The position numbers and the translations under genes are program-made. From an uncultured Lentisphaeria bacterium (GTDB lineage: Bacteria; Verrucomicrobiota; Lentisphaeria; Victivallales; Victivallaceae), in assembly GCA_903863035.1 (NCBI GenBank), contig CAIPAT010000270.1:1-64000 (forward strand): DNA of 64,000 bases, given 5' to 3'. The notes under the pieces were generated by a model, which saw nothing but the letters and a program-made list of their open reading frames with translations, was not told the DNA's origin and searched no databases. Below, piece after piece: positions 35,370-45,152 of the stretch (positions are counted from its first letter, which is position 1; each line of letters starts with the position of its first letter).

Positions 35370-37679
35370 ATGAAGAAAAGAATGGCCATATTGTTAATTC
35401 TTATTTTGTCGGCGCTGCCGTGGCCGGCATCTGCGGTGGAGCCGGCAGTGACCGGAAAGCGCGGATTCACCCTCGATGTCGGCCGGGCCGACAGAGCAGT
35501 GCTGAAGGAGCTGTCCGAGCAGTGGAATGTCAATCTGATCCGTTACCATATGCGCAGCCGGTTTCTCGCAGACCGCAAAAAAATTACTGATGAGCAGGCC
35601 TGGAAAGAAATTGCCGCCAGTCTCCCGGAGATTTTAGATAATGCCCGTGAATTCGGCATTACTGTGGTGCTCTGTATCCAGGGCGGACCGCCCAATGATC
35701 TGACGCGCAAATATCCAACCGGCAAAGAACGTCAGGCGGCATTCTGGGATGACTCTACTAATCTCGATAATCTGGTCAAATGCTGGCGCGAAATTGCTGC
35801 TTTATGCAAAGACCGGCCTGAAGATATCTGGTTCGACATTCTCAATGAACCACTCGACTGGCGTGACATGCCCGGTTATACCCGTAAATGGCCTGTCTGG
35901 GCGCAGACGATTGTCGACAACATACGGCAGATTGACACTGTTCATCCCGTAGTCATTGAGCCGGGGCCCGGCGGCCTGTGCTGGGGCTTCAAAGATTTTC
36001 CTATGCTCAACGGGCGTCCGCTGATCTATTCGCTTCACAGCTACCAGCCCCACGCCTACTCGCATCAGGGAGTAAAGAACCTGCAAGGCACCGATCTGGC
36101 CAAAGCATATCTGCAAATCCAGAAAACGTGGCCGGGAAAATTCAGCGACGGCGAGGGCGGTTACTGGGACCGGAAACGGCTTGAAGAGGAACTGGCCCCG
36201 GTCATTGCGTTTCAGAAAAAACATCAGGTCCCGATATATGTCGGGGAATTCAGCGTGGTGCGCTGGGCACCTAACGGAGCAGGATTTCTTAAGGACAATA
36301 TAGAGCTTTTTGAAAAATACGGCTGGGCGTGGACTTTTCATGCGTTCCGCGAAAGCCATCTCTGGAGTCTTGAACATCCGTCTGTCTTCGGGACTCATAC
36401 TGACCAGAAAGTCGAAGGTACGACCGACCGCGGCGCGGTTATTCGCGATTATCTCCGCAGAAACAAGGTTACCGGCGGTCCGGCCGCTCCACCAGTGAAG
36501 GCGGCGCCCGCGCAAATTAAGGTTGATCCGGCGGAAACGGTAAACGTCAAAGCGGAAAAAACGATATTGTCGAACCATAAGATTTCTCAATGGACCGGCG
36601 GTACCGATTTAAGTCAGATTCAGGTTTTCGGCCCCGGCAAAGGCATGCCTGCATACGGGGCATTGCAACCCGGCAGTGTAGTAGTTCGCTCGAATGGCCG
36701 GCAACTGGAACCGGACAAGGATTATGTGGTTGATTACAACTGGGGCAAGATCGCTATCGGTCCGCAGCCGTCTGTGAAGGCCGGAGACACCGTGGAAGTC
36801 GATTATACATACCATCTCCGCCGGGTCGATTCGCTGGTGGCTGACAATGACGGAACGGAATCACTGATAAAAGGCAAAAGCCATTTGAACATACCTGAAA
36901 TTCCCGCACTGCGTCCAGGACAGCGCCGTTTGTCCAATATTTTTGTTGATTACCGCTGCGCCGACGGCATTGGCGATATTTTCCCGGCAAAAGCGACTGC
37001 GGCCGAAGCCGGCACCGCCACAACCAGCGGAAAGATTCCACGGACCATGGAGAAAATACGTTCCGGGCAGCCGGTCAAGATCGTCTGCTGGGGCGACAGC
37101 GTTACCGCCGGCGGCAATGCCACTCCCGGCAATGATTATCCTGCGGTTTTTGCCCGGATGTTAAAAGAAAAGTTCCCGTCGGCACCGGTAACGGTCAAGA
37201 CCGTGGCGGTGGGCGGTTCCCAGTCCAGGCAGTGGCTGGAGCCCGAAAAATACCCGTTTAACGGCAAAACAGACATCTGCCGCTGGGAAAAAGTCGCCGC
37301 CGAAAAACCCGATCTGATTACCCTGGAATTTGTCAATGACGCATGGATGAACGATGCTCAAGTCCGGCAGAATTATACAGAGATTGCCTCCAGGGCCAAG
37401 GCACTGGGCGCGGAACTGATTCTGATTACACCGCACTTTACCATGCCGGCGATGATGAAGGTGAAATCGCTCCGGAGCCGTGAAAGCCGTCCTTATGTGC
37501 TGGCGCTGCGCGAATTTGCCCGGGCGAACAACATTGCTCTGGCGGATGCGGCAGCCCGCTGGGAACATCTTGCTGAAGAGGGGATTCCCTACGTCATTTA
37601 TCTTAAAAACTCTATCAATCATCCGGAGGACAACGGTCACCGGATGTTTGCGGAAGAGCTGATCAGGAATTTCAATTAA
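35370..37679 (+). CDS. Secreted GH5-like cellulase fused to SGNH hydrolase
   Basis: A 769-aa secreted protein with signal peptide (residues 1-24, ending in SAVEP). Residues 30-380 form a GH5-type TIM barrel: acid/base Glu in DILNEPLDW (about 158), [10 protein letters not shown], and the nucleophile in [10 protein letters not shown] (about 290). A linker and beta-domain (390-540) follow. The C-terminal part is an SGNH esterase with GDSVTAGGN (about 575) and [11 protein letters not shown] (about 750). So it joins a glycosidase and an esterase, suited to acetylated glycan. Start at the ATG at 35370 (AAGGA, 8 nt). It is near the end of locus B. Confidence 0.8.
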   Translation: MKKRMAILLILILSALPWPASAVEPAVTGKRGFTLDVGRADRAVLKELSEQWNVNLIRYHMRSRFLADRKKITDEQAWKEIAASLPEILDNAREFGITVVLCIQGGPPNDLTRKYPTGKERQAAFWDDSTNLDNLVKCWREIAALCKDRPEDIWFDILNEPLDWRDMPGYTRKWPVWAQTIVDNIRQIDTVHPVVIEPGPGGLCWGFKDFPMLNGRPLIYSLHSYQPHAYSHQGVKNLQGTDLAKAYLQIQKTWPGKFSDGEGGYWDRKRLEEELAPVIAFQKKHQVPIYVGEFSVVRWAPNGAGFLKDNIELFEKYGWAWTFHAFRESHLWSLEHPSVFGTHTDQKVEGTTDRGAVIRDYLRRNKVTGGPAAPPVKAAPAQIKVDPAETVNVKAEKTILSNHKISQWTGGTDLSQIQVFGPGKGMPAYGALQPGSVVVRSNGRQLEPDKDYVVDYNWGKIAIGPQPSVKAGDTVEVDYTYHLRRVDSLVADNDGTESLIKGKSHLNIPEIPALRPGQRRLSNIFVDYRCADGIGDIFPAKATAAEAGTATTSGKIPRTMEKIRSGQPVKIVCWGDSVTAGGNATPGNDYPAVFARMLKEKFPSAPVTVKTVAVGGSQSRQWLEPEKYPFNGKTDICRWEKVAAEKPDLITLEFVNDAWMNDAQVRQNYTEIASRAKALGAELILITPHFTMPAMMKVKSLRSRESRPYVLALREFARANNIALADAAARWEHLAEEGIPYVIYLKNSINHPEDNGHRMFAEELIRNFN

Positions 37680-37711
37680 AATACAGGTATCTTAAAAAGG
37701 GGGAAATATCT

Positions 37712-38347
37712 ATGAAAAAGCAAATTTTCACACTCATCGAATTTCTCATCGTGATCGCCATCATCGCTATCCTCGCCTCAATGTTGCTGCCGGCATTGAA
37801 TAAAGCCAGGAAAGTCGCCAGGAACGGAGCGTGTCTGAATAATCTGAAACAGCTTGGACTGATCCATACCATGTATCAGGATAACAACAACGGTTACATG
37901 ATGATGTTTCAGTGCGGTTCGATCCGCTGGGCTGGCGGATTGGTCAGAGACCGCTACATGGTGAACAATAAGAAATTGCTAGGTTGCCCTGCCGCAGTTT
38001 TGACATCGGGGCAGGAGATTAGTTACGGTTACAACTCGATCATGAGTTTTGCCGCCTCGCCGCGTTTCAAGCAGTCGATGATAAAGAAAAACAGCATGGT
38101 GATCGGGTTTGCATGCAGCACAATCGGCGCCGGCAATCGTAACGTTAATGGTGCCTATATTGTCAGTACTTTTGAATCGATAATTTTCGGCAACGGCCCG
38201 CTGGATCAATTGTATCATGAGAATTATGAGTTCAGTTATATTGACGGTCATGCCGGGGTAGTCAGGGGACGGGACCTTTATCCCAGGCTTTCAACCAATA
38301 CCACTTATATTCCGACGTTGAACCAGTATCTGGATCCCACAAAATAA
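37712..38347 (+). CDS. Pseudopilin-like protein (prepilin-type N-terminus), locus B
   Basis: A 211-aa protein with the prepilin-like stretch [29 protein letters not shown] at residues 5-33; Ile stands at the -1 position in place of Gly. The globular C-terminal part ends with [15 protein letters not shown], the DUF1559-like tail. It is 32 nt after the GH5-SGNH gene, with GGGGGAAA upstream, and is the last gene of locus B. DNA of the N-terminal 100 bp is closely alike among all four pseudopilins. Confidence 0.9.
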   Translation: MKKQIFTLIEFLIVIAIIAILASMLLPALNKARKVARNGACLNNLKQLGLIHTMYQDNNNGYMMMFQCGSIRWAGGLVRDRYMVNNKKLLGCPAAVLTSGQEISYGYNSIMSFAASPRFKQSMIKKNSMVIGFACSTIGAGNRNVNGAYIVSTFESIIFGNGPLDQLYHENYEFSYIDGHAGVVRGRDLYPRLSTNTTYIPTLNQYLDPTK

Positions 38348-38444
38348 AGGAAGCATTCGAATTTCCATATTGGATAATATGCTTAAATAAACAGTATTTG
38401 AGTTAACAATTATATCGCCAATTTCGTAATTCATTTCAGGATGT

Positions 38445-40265
38445 TCACTTAAGACTTTCGCGATGTTTGCGGATATAATTATCTTCCCAGTCCAGATTGA
38501 AATGAAGCCATTCGCGTCCGGTTTTCAGGCATTCGATCCAGGCTCCAAGCAGCATGTCCGTTTTAGGAAGAACTAAAATCCGTGACGGCGGCAGTTTGTG
38601 CAGCCACTGCTGAAAGCCTTCAACGTCTTCTATTTGAATCCCCTCATTCTGATAGCGGTCGAAAAGTTCTTTGAACTTGAGCAGATATTCTGTCCAGAGC
38701 ACAAGTTCTTTACGGAATTTATCGCCAGTTGACAGTGTGAGCAGTTCCTGTGCTAGAACATGAATTTTACGGTATTGTTTTATTGAAGTCCGGTTGAACA
38801 GTGAATAAGGGTATGGGATATGACAGTTGCCGGCGCTGAGAACCAGTTTTTTCATCGCGGTATAGAATCGTTCTGCCACTTTCCAGTCTTCTCCGAAAAT
38901 TCCTCTTAATGCTGACTTTATGGCATATTTTTTGTCAGCTCCATACGCAGCTTTCGCCATCATGCAGTAGTTAAGTCCGTAAACCGTCCAATGCGACAAA
39001 TGGAACTGAGTAAGAACGCCATCGACGCCTTGTTCACCATACCAGATAATCTCATCGAAAATATCCTCATGATGAACCATCGGCAGTGACACATACAGAT
39101 TGACGCCCATGTAATATTCGTAGATATTGACTTTCCCGCCCGCCTTTGCGCTAAGCCATTTTTTCAAATCTGCCGCATAATAAGAGTTAGTTCCGCAGTT
39201 TTTATCATTAATCCGGTGATTGATGCAGCGCCAGTAAGGCGCAAAGTGTACCGCCATATTTTTTTCCAGCTTAAAACCATCCGACGGCGCACAATAGTTG
39301 ACATAAGCGCAAAACGTCACATTAATTTCCGGGAGCAGCCGGGCAAGTTGAGTAACAACATCTCTGACCATATCATGATAAATTCTGCCGGCTTTGTAAA
39401 CATGCGCCGAAACGCTGTAAAACCCGCCCATTGCATTTTTATCATAAAAAGTGGAACATCTCTCACATTCACACCAACCGAAGCCGTCATTCGGGATCAG
39501 GGAAATGGTTTTGACCTCCGGATGTTTCCGGCAGTATGCCACCATATTTTTAACGATTTCAGCGCGAAGTTCCGGATTGGTCGTGCAAAGCTGTTCGCTT
39601 AACAATAAGGCGGATTTATCTGTGGACGGGCTGATTCTTCTGCCGTCAATAACCGCGAAAAAGTCAGGCCGGGAGCGATAGTATTTTTCAGGTGGAATCC
39701 AGTAATTGAAATTATGATGCCCGCTTTCAATCTCAATACCGCGAATCTGATAAAATTCTTTCATTGCTTCAGGCATTTCATCATAGTACTTCATCCAGGT
39801 CATCAGATAGTTCAGCTTGTTTTTCGCCATCCAGTCGCCAGTCTGATAACTATCTTCGGAGAATGGAAACTCCTGGATGAAGCCCCGGTTTGCCAGAAGC
39901 GGTTTCCGGTTGTTGATGAGTGCGCCGCCTTTCAACTCCACAACACCATTTTTTTTATCAACGCGGTCAACTCCAGGCTCAAAAAAACAGAATCCAAGAA
40001 ATTCTTCCGCAAAATCATATACCGCATACAGAATTTCAACAGCAGTCGGTGCATGGAAAGTCAAATTATCAGAACCGGCAATTACTGAAAAACCCTTTGC
40101 CGCAGTGTTTAAATCAAATCTGATATCTATTACCGCCTGCTGCCGATTTTTCACCGGACAGCCAAAGCGTTTTATCCAGAGCGACTTCAACTCATCAAAC
40201 GCCAGTTGCAGTGTTTTGTCCTGCTGACGTATATTTTCAAGAGCAACATTTTTATTGAGTATCAT
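38445..40265 (-). CDS. DUF4838 protein (alpha-glucuronidase-like)
   Basis: A 606-aa protein with a DUF4838 domain. The N-terminal 100 residues are an alpha/beta module (ILYAVYDFAEEFLGFCFFEPGVD, as in GH67-type N-domains), followed by a TIM-barrel-like core with SLIPNDGFGWCECERCSTFYD (about residues 253-273) and MAVHFAPYWRCINHR. No signal peptide is seen. The Cys-rich NDGFGWCECERC motif is shared with the larger protein at 58156. DUF4838 proteins are suspected glycosidases; none is assigned here. It is the last gene of the minus-strand run of locus C. Confidence 0.75.
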   Translation of the reverse strand: MILNKNVALENIRQQDKTLQLAFDELKSLWIKRFGCPVKNRQQAVIDIRFDLNTAAKGFSVIAGSDNLTFHAPTAVEILYAVYDFAEEFLGFCFFEPGVDRVDKKNGVVELKGGALINNRKPLLANRGFIQEFPFSEDSYQTGDWMAKNKLNYLMTWMKYYDEMPEAMKEFYQIRGIEIESGHHNFNYWIPPEKYYRSRPDFFAVIDGRRISPSTDKSALLLSEQLCTTNPELRAEIVKNMVAYCRKHPEVKTISLIPNDGFGWCECERCSTFYDKNAMGGFYSVSAHVYKAGRIYHDMVRDVVTQLARLLPEINVTFCAYVNYCAPSDGFKLEKNMAVHFAPYWRCINHRINDKNCGTNSYYAADLKKWLSAKAGGKVNIYEYYMGVNLYVSLPMVHHEDIFDEIIWYGEQGVDGVLTQFHLSHWTVYGLNYCMMAKAAYGADKKYAIKSALRGIFGEDWKVAERFYTAMKKLVLSAGNCHIPYPYSLFNRTSIKQYRKIHVLAQELLTLSTGDKFRKELVLWTEYLLKFKELFDRYQNEGIQIEDVEGFQQWLHKLPPSRILVLPKTDMLLGAWIECLKTGREWLHFNLDWEDNYIRKHRESLK

Positions 40266-40637
40266 TATATGCCTGTTTTAAATTTTGATTACCTGAACAA
40301 AATATTGTACGTGATCTATTTTGATTTATGTTGGCTTCCTTGACCCGAAGTACTTAAACCGGCTCCTGTTATATTCCAAACAGGAAGGTTGCCTTTGCGC
40401 TGGGCAGCAAGCCAGGCCAGCCCCGAATCGGGAATCAAATCATGAATGCCTTCGAAAATGGTAATTCCGGTGTTGCCGATTACTTTCCGGAACAAAACCT
40501 TAATTTCTACCGCAGATGCAGTTCTTCCGGGTGCTCGTATTTGAATTAAAATCATCATCCATGCATGAGAATAACCTATAAATGGCCTGTTATGACAATA
40601 TTTAGCTCCCCAGTAAAGACGGAGCAATTACTTGTTT
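40266..40637. other. Intergenic region with a possible gene remnant
   Basis: About 370 bp between the DUF4838 gene and the esterase gene. A minus-strand frame from a TTG at 40627 to 40316 codes for 103 aa (LRLYWGAKYCHNRPFIGYSHAW... SGQGSQHKSK) with no recognised domain, no ribosome site and an in-frame stop just before it. It may be a decayed C-terminal fragment or a chance frame. Confidence 0.35.
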
Positions 40638-41492
40638 TTATTTGGCTATAATACCGATATTTTCAAGCCATGACCATAACTGCTCTTTCCAGCCCCCGCC
40701 GAAATTGCCTGGTTTGAAGGCTGTGTGGCCGCCTTTTTCAATCGTCCACAACGTCGCCGGAACACCAGCCTTCTTGTAAGCGGCGACTATCCCATCTGCA
40801 AAAGCTGTTGGGGCAATCTTATCATCGTGCGCTGAACACAAAAGAGCTGGAGGCGTCGTTTCATTTATTACGAAATCCGAAAGAAGCTGTTTATTCGGCC
40901 ACGGGCAGAGTAATACAATAAAGTCAGGGCGGGAACTTACACGCTCGACAGGGTCGGCGGTTCCAGCCTTTCCATTATCCCAGTGTGTGGCCGCATTTAA
41001 AATAAGGTTTGCTCCAGCCGATCCTCCCAGCATTCCTATCTTTGCAGGATTGATACCCCATTCCTTTGCCCGGTAGCGAACTATACGCACCGCACGCAAT
41101 CCGTCATCCATCGCGTCTGAAACATTCTTTGATGGCGGAAGCGTCCGGTATTTTACCACGATGACGGCTACTCCTTTAGAAACAAAATAATCCGCCTGAC
41201 TTACATAATCAGAAACATACGACACCTTGTTGTACGATCCGCCGGAACAGTAAACTAACGCAATGCCGATTGATTTTCTTTTTTCAGGCAAATAAACCGT
41301 CATCGCAGGTATGCTCACGTTGGCCACCGTATCCGGCAGCTTTGGAAACTTCTTTTCCGCTCCAGCATCCCTGATAATCCCGTGATAGTCATCACTCCAC
41401 AGATTTAAGGTGACCGGTTCCGATTTAAGTTCAACCGCGCCTGTCAATGCAACCGCAAAGATAAACTGTGCTATTATTTGATGAAAATGCAT
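40638..41492 (-). CDS. Alpha/beta hydrolase, carbohydrate esterase-like
   Basis: A 284-aa secreted alpha/beta hydrolase of the BD-FAE/Aes group. An N-terminal hydrophobic signal (HQIIAQFIFAVALTGAVE) is followed by YCSGGSYNKV (oxyanion hole), the nucleophile GMLGGSAGANL (about residue 154), SAHDDKIAP (Asp) and GGHTAFKPG (His). All three catalytic residues are visible. It may remove acetyl or feruloyl groups from glycan. Start is either the ATG at 41492 or that at 41504; neither has a strong site. It follows the dehydrogenase gene by 7-19 nt. Confidence 0.8.
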   Translation of the reverse strand: MHFHQIIAQFIFAVALTGAVELKSEPVTLNLWSDDYHGIIRDAGAEKKFPKLPDTVANVSIPAMTVYLPEKRKSIGIALVYCSGGSYNKVSYVSDYVSQADYFVSKGVAVIVVKYRTLPPSKNVSDAMDDGLRAVRIVRYRAKEWGINPAKIGMLGGSAGANLILNAATHWDNGKAGTADPVERVSSRPDFIVLLCPWPNKQLLSDFVINETTPPALLCSAHDDKIAPTAFADGIVAAYKKAGVPATLWTIEKGGHTAFKPGNFGGGWKEQLWSWLENIGIIAK

Positions 41493-41511
41493 GATCTTCC
41501 CCATATTTTAA

Positions 41512-42459
41512 TTATTGTTGATTAATAACATTCACCGGAGTTCCCGCCAGAAAGGAGCGAAGATTGCCAACCGCGATATCCATCAGGCGTTGGCGTGCTT
41601 CACGTGAAGCCCAGGAAATATGCGGGGTGACAAAACAGTTCGCAGTTCCCGGCAATGGATGATTCAGCGGCGGAGGCTCCTGTTCCAATACGTCTATGCC
41701 AGCCCCGGCTATATCGCCACGCCGCAATGCATCCGCCAGCGCCTGATTGTCAATTAACTGTCCGCGGCTGGTATTAATTAGAAACGCACTTTTCTTCATC
41801 AAGTTTATCGCATCCGAATTGATGATGTTTCTGGTTTCCGGGGTCAGCGGACAATGTAATGATATAACATCGCTTTGTTTCAGCAATACGGACAGATCAA
41901 CCTGCCTGATATCGCCAGTGTCAATCATATCATAAATAAGGACTTTCATCTTAAATGCTTCGGCCAGCCGGGCTGTTTCACGTCCGATACGTCCGAATCC
42001 GACTACCCCAAAAATTTTATCCTTCAATTCGGTAACTGGAGCCAGCCAATAGCAGAAATCGCGACATTTGCTCCAATCGCCGGCAGCCACCGAGGCGGCA
42101 TGCACGCCAACCCGGTTCGTAAGGTTCAGCAGATGGGCAAACGTCATTTGTGCTACCGAATCGGAACCATAGGCCGCTACATTGCAGACCGGAATATTGC
42201 GTGCGGCAGCCGCTTTGACGTCAACGACATCATAGCCTGTAGCCAGCACACCGACAAAACGCAGTGCCGGGAGTACCTGAATGACAGCACCCGGCAACGG
42301 CGTTTTATTGGTAAAAATTATTTCGGCTCCGGATGCCCGCTCCAAGCATTTGTCTGGCGGCGTATGCTCGTAAATTGTGACGTCGCCCAATTCGTGCAGC
42401 GCGTCCCAATTTAAATCACCGGGGTTTAAGGTATAACCATCTAGTACAACTATTTTCAT
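41512..42459 (-). CDS. D-2-hydroxyacid dehydrogenase
   Basis: A 315-aa NAD-dependent dehydrogenase of the glycerate/phosphoglycerate type. Cofactor motif VVGFGRIGRETARLAEAF (about residue 152), catalytic Arg in INTSRGQLID, Glu in DVLEQEPP and His in TPHISWASREAR are all present. It would reduce hydroxypyruvate, tartronate semialdehyde or a glyoxylate-like product. Next to the HpcH aldolase, it could dispose of the aldehyde-acid from retro-aldol cleavage. It is in locus C, 6 nt after the aldolase. Confidence 0.9.
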   Translation of the reverse strand: MKIVVLDGYTLNPGDLNWDALHELGDVTIYEHTPPDKCLERASGAEIIFTNKTPLPGAVIQVLPALRFVGVLATGYDVVDVKAAAARNIPVCNVAAYGSDSVAQMTFAHLLNLTNRVGVHAASVAAGDWSKCRDFCYWLAPVTELKDKIFGVVGFGRIGRETARLAEAFKMKVLIYDMIDTGDIRQVDLSVLLKQSDVISLHCPLTPETRNIINSDAINLMKKSAFLINTSRGQLIDNQALADALRRGDIAGAGIDVLEQEPPPLNHPLPGTANCFVTPHISWASREARQRLMDIAVGNLRSFLAGTPVNVINQQ

Positions 42460-42465
42460 AATTTC

Positions 42466-43419
42466 TTATTTCTCCAAAGCAGCAGCAGCAGTATTTTTAT
42501 GGAACTGCCGCTTCATCGCGGGATGCCGAGCGGATAGTATCTTAACAACATCAGCAGTGATGTCATCCTGCTTGATTTCAATTTTTCCAGCCGGAGCAGC
42601 GCAGGTGGCTGGAGCGGTGCCTCCTGCACTATTCTTACAGGGGGGCAATTGCATTGCGGCGCGGCGCTCAGACAATACTTTGGCAGCATGTCCGACATCA
42701 GACCCGTCCAGCACCCAGTTCATGCCCATATCAATCATCTTACGTGCCCGCTCAGGAGTGTATTTGGTCGGAAGCATATGTAAACCGACTCCCAGATTCT
42801 TCGCTCGGCAACGCCGGATAATATCTTCCATGGCATTCATATAATCCGGATGTTCCCAGTCTTCGGGGTGTCCGAAAGAAACGGTCAGGTCGTGCGGTCC
42901 AAGAAAGACTCCATCTACTCCGGGAACATCAATTAACGCGTCAAGATTTTCGTATGCGGGACGACTTTCAATACCGATAATTAAAAAGTTATTCTTATTG
43001 AACCTGGGAAAAAACTCCTGATATTCAGGAGACAGCGGTTTCCCATCCAGAATTTCATTGAGTAATTGCCCTTTAAGCGGACGATATTTGACCGCTCCGA
43101 CCATATTCCTGACCTGTTCCACAGTTTCCACATAAGGCGCGATGATACCGTGTGCTCCTAAGTCCAGGGCGCGCGCCGCTTCAATCATGGATGGTTCAGA
43201 TATCCGGACCGCGGGAGCGATGCCGTTGCAGGCGTAAAAACGGCAGAGGTTGGCAATTTCGATTGAATCAAGCGGCATATGTTCGCCACAAATAAAAACA
43301 TAATCCAAACCCGCCTGGAGTAAAATTCCAGAAGCGCTCAGATTGTTTAAGTGAGTAACATGGGTACCGTAGACCAGACCGCCGGAGTGCAATGCCTCTC
43401 TGATTTCTTTTCCTAACAT
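42466..43419 (-). CDS. HpcH/HpaI aldolase family protein with C-terminal extension
   Basis: A 317-aa pyruvate-type aldolase. Landmarks: YVFICGEHMPLDSIEIANLC, VRISEPSM, HGIIAPYVETVEQVRNMVGAVKYRP, LIIGIESRPAYENLD (metal Glu) and FLGPHDLTVSFG (metal Asp). After about residue 255 there is a low-complexity Ala/Pro-rich tail absent from the locus B paralogue at 34464. It should cleave a 2-keto-3-deoxy sugar acid. It lies in a tight run with the dehydrogenase and aldo/keto reductase genes. Confidence 0.87.
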   Translation of the reverse strand: MLGKEIREALHSGGLVYGTHVTHLNNLSASGILLQAGLDYVFICGEHMPLDSIEIANLCRFYACNGIAPAVRISEPSMIEAARALDLGAHGIIAPYVETVEQVRNMVGAVKYRPLKGQLLNEILDGKPLSPEYQEFFPRFNKNNFLIIGIESRPAYENLDALIDVPGVDGVFLGPHDLTVSFGHPEDWEHPDYMNAMEDIIRRCRAKNLGVGLHMLPTKYTPERARKMIDMGMNWVLDGSDVGHAAKVLSERRAAMQLPPCKNSAGGTAPATCAAPAGKIEIKQDDITADVVKILSARHPAMKRQFHKNTAAAALEK

Positions 43420-43435
43420 ATTTCCACCTTTTTAT

Positions 43436-44323
43436 TTAAGCTGTTTTAGACCATAATTTCGGATGAATAAGCTCTTCCGGCAGCTTCGGAACGATTGATC
43501 GTATTTCTTCGATCAATGCGGTCGGAAGCGGTCCGGCCTTTATCAATGTCAAGTTTTCACGAAGTTGCTCTTGAGTATCAACCCCTGTCAGCATACTGCG
43601 AATTCCAGTGCGGCTCAAGACGAAACGCATACAAAGTCCGGCCATACTCATTTCGTGCAGCTTGGCGAGTTCTTCCAAACGGCGGCGCACTGGAATTATC
43701 CCGCATAACCCAGGACGAATAGACGCTTCATCCATAAGCAACAACCCTTGCAGATATACGCTGCGCGCAAAGATAGTAATTCCTTTCTGCGCCGCTTGTT
43801 CCAGCAGGGTTTCATAACGCCATTCCAAAACATTGTACGGTATTTGAATATATTTGGCGCGGGCAATGGCATCCTCTATTGCCGAATGTTCGTCCAGCGA
43901 AATCCCGCCAGCGCCAATCAATCCCCGCTCTGTCATTTTTTCCAGTATCGGAAAGTATTTTAAATCTTCGTCCCGATGGAAGAGGCAGACAGGTAATCGT
44001 TCAATCCGTAAGTTGCGCAGCGAATTGCGAATAGAGGTTTCGATAAATTCCTCTGCTTTGTCAAACGGCATTCCAGCAGGAATCGGCAATACTTTGCCGA
44101 CAATCAACATTTTATCAAGCAGTCCAAGCCTGGTCAATGCCTCTCCAAGCACAGTTTCACTATCTCCATAAGCGGCGGCGGTATCCAATGCATTGACCCC
44201 GCCAAGCCAGGCTTCGTTAAGAATCGCTATCGCGGTGTCGAGTGATGGTTTGCCGCTGGTGTTGGCAATTCCGTAATTCATTCCGAACTGCACCGTTCCA
44301 AGCATTAGTTTCGAAAAATTCAA
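43436..44323 (-). CDS. Aldo/keto reductase
   Basis: A 295-aa NADPH-dependent reductase of the AKR family. Catalytic tetrad landmarks: NALDTAAAYGDSE (Asp, Tyr near residue 46-51), LIVGKV (Lys) and CLFHRDED (His). TIM-barrel strand IQIPYNVLEWR and the cofactor segment FVLSRTGIRSMLTGVDTQEQLRENL are seen. Sits 16 nt before the aldolase gene in locus C. Substrate likely a sugar or sugar-aldehyde intermediate. Confidence 0.9.
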   Translation of the reverse strand: MNFSKLMLGTVQFGMNYGIANTSGKPSLDTAIAILNEAWLGGVNALDTAAAYGDSETVLGEALTRLGLLDKMLIVGKVLPIPAGMPFDKAEEFIETSIRNSLRNLRIERLPVCLFHRDEDLKYFPILEKMTERGLIGAGGISLDEHSAIEDAIARAKYIQIPYNVLEWRYETLLEQAAQKGITIFARSVYLQGLLLMDEASIRPGLCGIIPVRRRLEELAKLHEMSMAGLCMRFVLSRTGIRSMLTGVDTQEQLRENLTLIKAGPLPTALIEEIRSIVPKLPEELIHPKLWSKTA

Positions 44324-44346
44324 TTTATCCTCCGCTATTCAAAAGT

Positions 44347-45135
44347 TTATTTTGCGGTATAGCCGCCATCAACCGGGATATTGGTTCCTGTGATGTAACT
44401 TGAGGCATCCGATGCCAGCAGAACAACAATGCCCTTTAAATCATTACTGTTTGCCATCCGGTTAAGCTGAGTACGCGAACTGTATTGTTTGACAAAAGTC
44501 TCCGGATGCTTTTCGGTTTGAAAGCCTCCCGGATTGATACAATTGACCCGCACATTATAGCGTCCGAGCATGCTTGCCGCCCAACGTGTGAAGTTGACCA
44601 TGCCGCCTTTTTCATAAAAATAAAGCGGCGTGAAATCGGTAGGATATTCGGTATTTTCATAATTAGATAATTCTACTCCGACAATACCCATCATCGAACC
44701 GATATTGATAATTGAACCGCTTTTTTGTGTTGTCATAACTTTACCGGCTAAATTGGTAATATAAAAGAGTGCGGAAGCATTGGTGTGTAAACTTTTATCA
44801 AAATCAGACATCGGGCGATCCCAGCCGAATAACGCGCAGCGGGTTACAGCATTATTAACCAAAACGTCCAAACGTCCAGTTTCCTTAACAATAGAATCAA
44901 CTGCTTGTTTGATACTTTCCTCAACCTCCAGATCTAATTCCAGCGCATGGACATTCAATCCCCTGGATCGAAACTCTTTCGCCAGCGCCTCTAAATTACT
45001 CAAATTGCGGGAGGCAACATAAGTTTCCGCGCCAGCTTCTGCTAACGCTTCGGCAATCTGACGCCCATAGAGACCGGCGCCGCCAGTTACCAATGCGGTT
45101 TTGCCCTTTAAAGAAAACGATTCTATTACATTCAT
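44347..45135 (-). CDS. Short-chain dehydrogenase/reductase
   Basis: A 262-aa SDR. Cofactor motif TALVTGGAGLYGRQIAEAL (residues 13-31), NNAV (about 90), active-site Ser in INIGSMMG, and YxxxK in YFYEKGG (about 172-176). C-terminal GTNIPVDGGYTAK. Start chosen at the ATG at 45135 with AAGGA 8 nt upstream; the frame extends to 45156 and overlaps the preceding gene. It resembles gluconate 5-dehydrogenase/KduD-type enzymes. Its stop is 23 nt before the aldo/keto reductase gene. Confidence 0.88.
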   Translation of the reverse strand: MNVIESFSLKGKTALVTGGAGLYGRQIAEALAEAGAETYVASRNLSNLEALAKEFRSRGLNVHALELDLEVEESIKQAVDSIVKETGRLDVLVNNAVTRCALFGWDRPMSDFDKSLHTNASALFYITNLAGKVMTTQKSGSIINIGSMMGIVGVELSNYENTEYPTDFTPLYFYEKGGMVNFTRWAASMLGRYNVRVNCINPGGFQTEKHPETFVKQYSSRTQLNRMANSNDLKGIVVLLASDASSYITGTNIPVDGGYTAK

Positions 45136-45152
45136 ATACTTTATCCTTAAAT

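Noticed and set aside
38360-38378. 19-bp string shared with 52560-52578 as a regulatory site
   Set aside because: AATTTCCATATTGGATAAT occurs twice in intergenic DNA but at unlike positions relative to genes; more likely part of a degenerate dispersed repeat.
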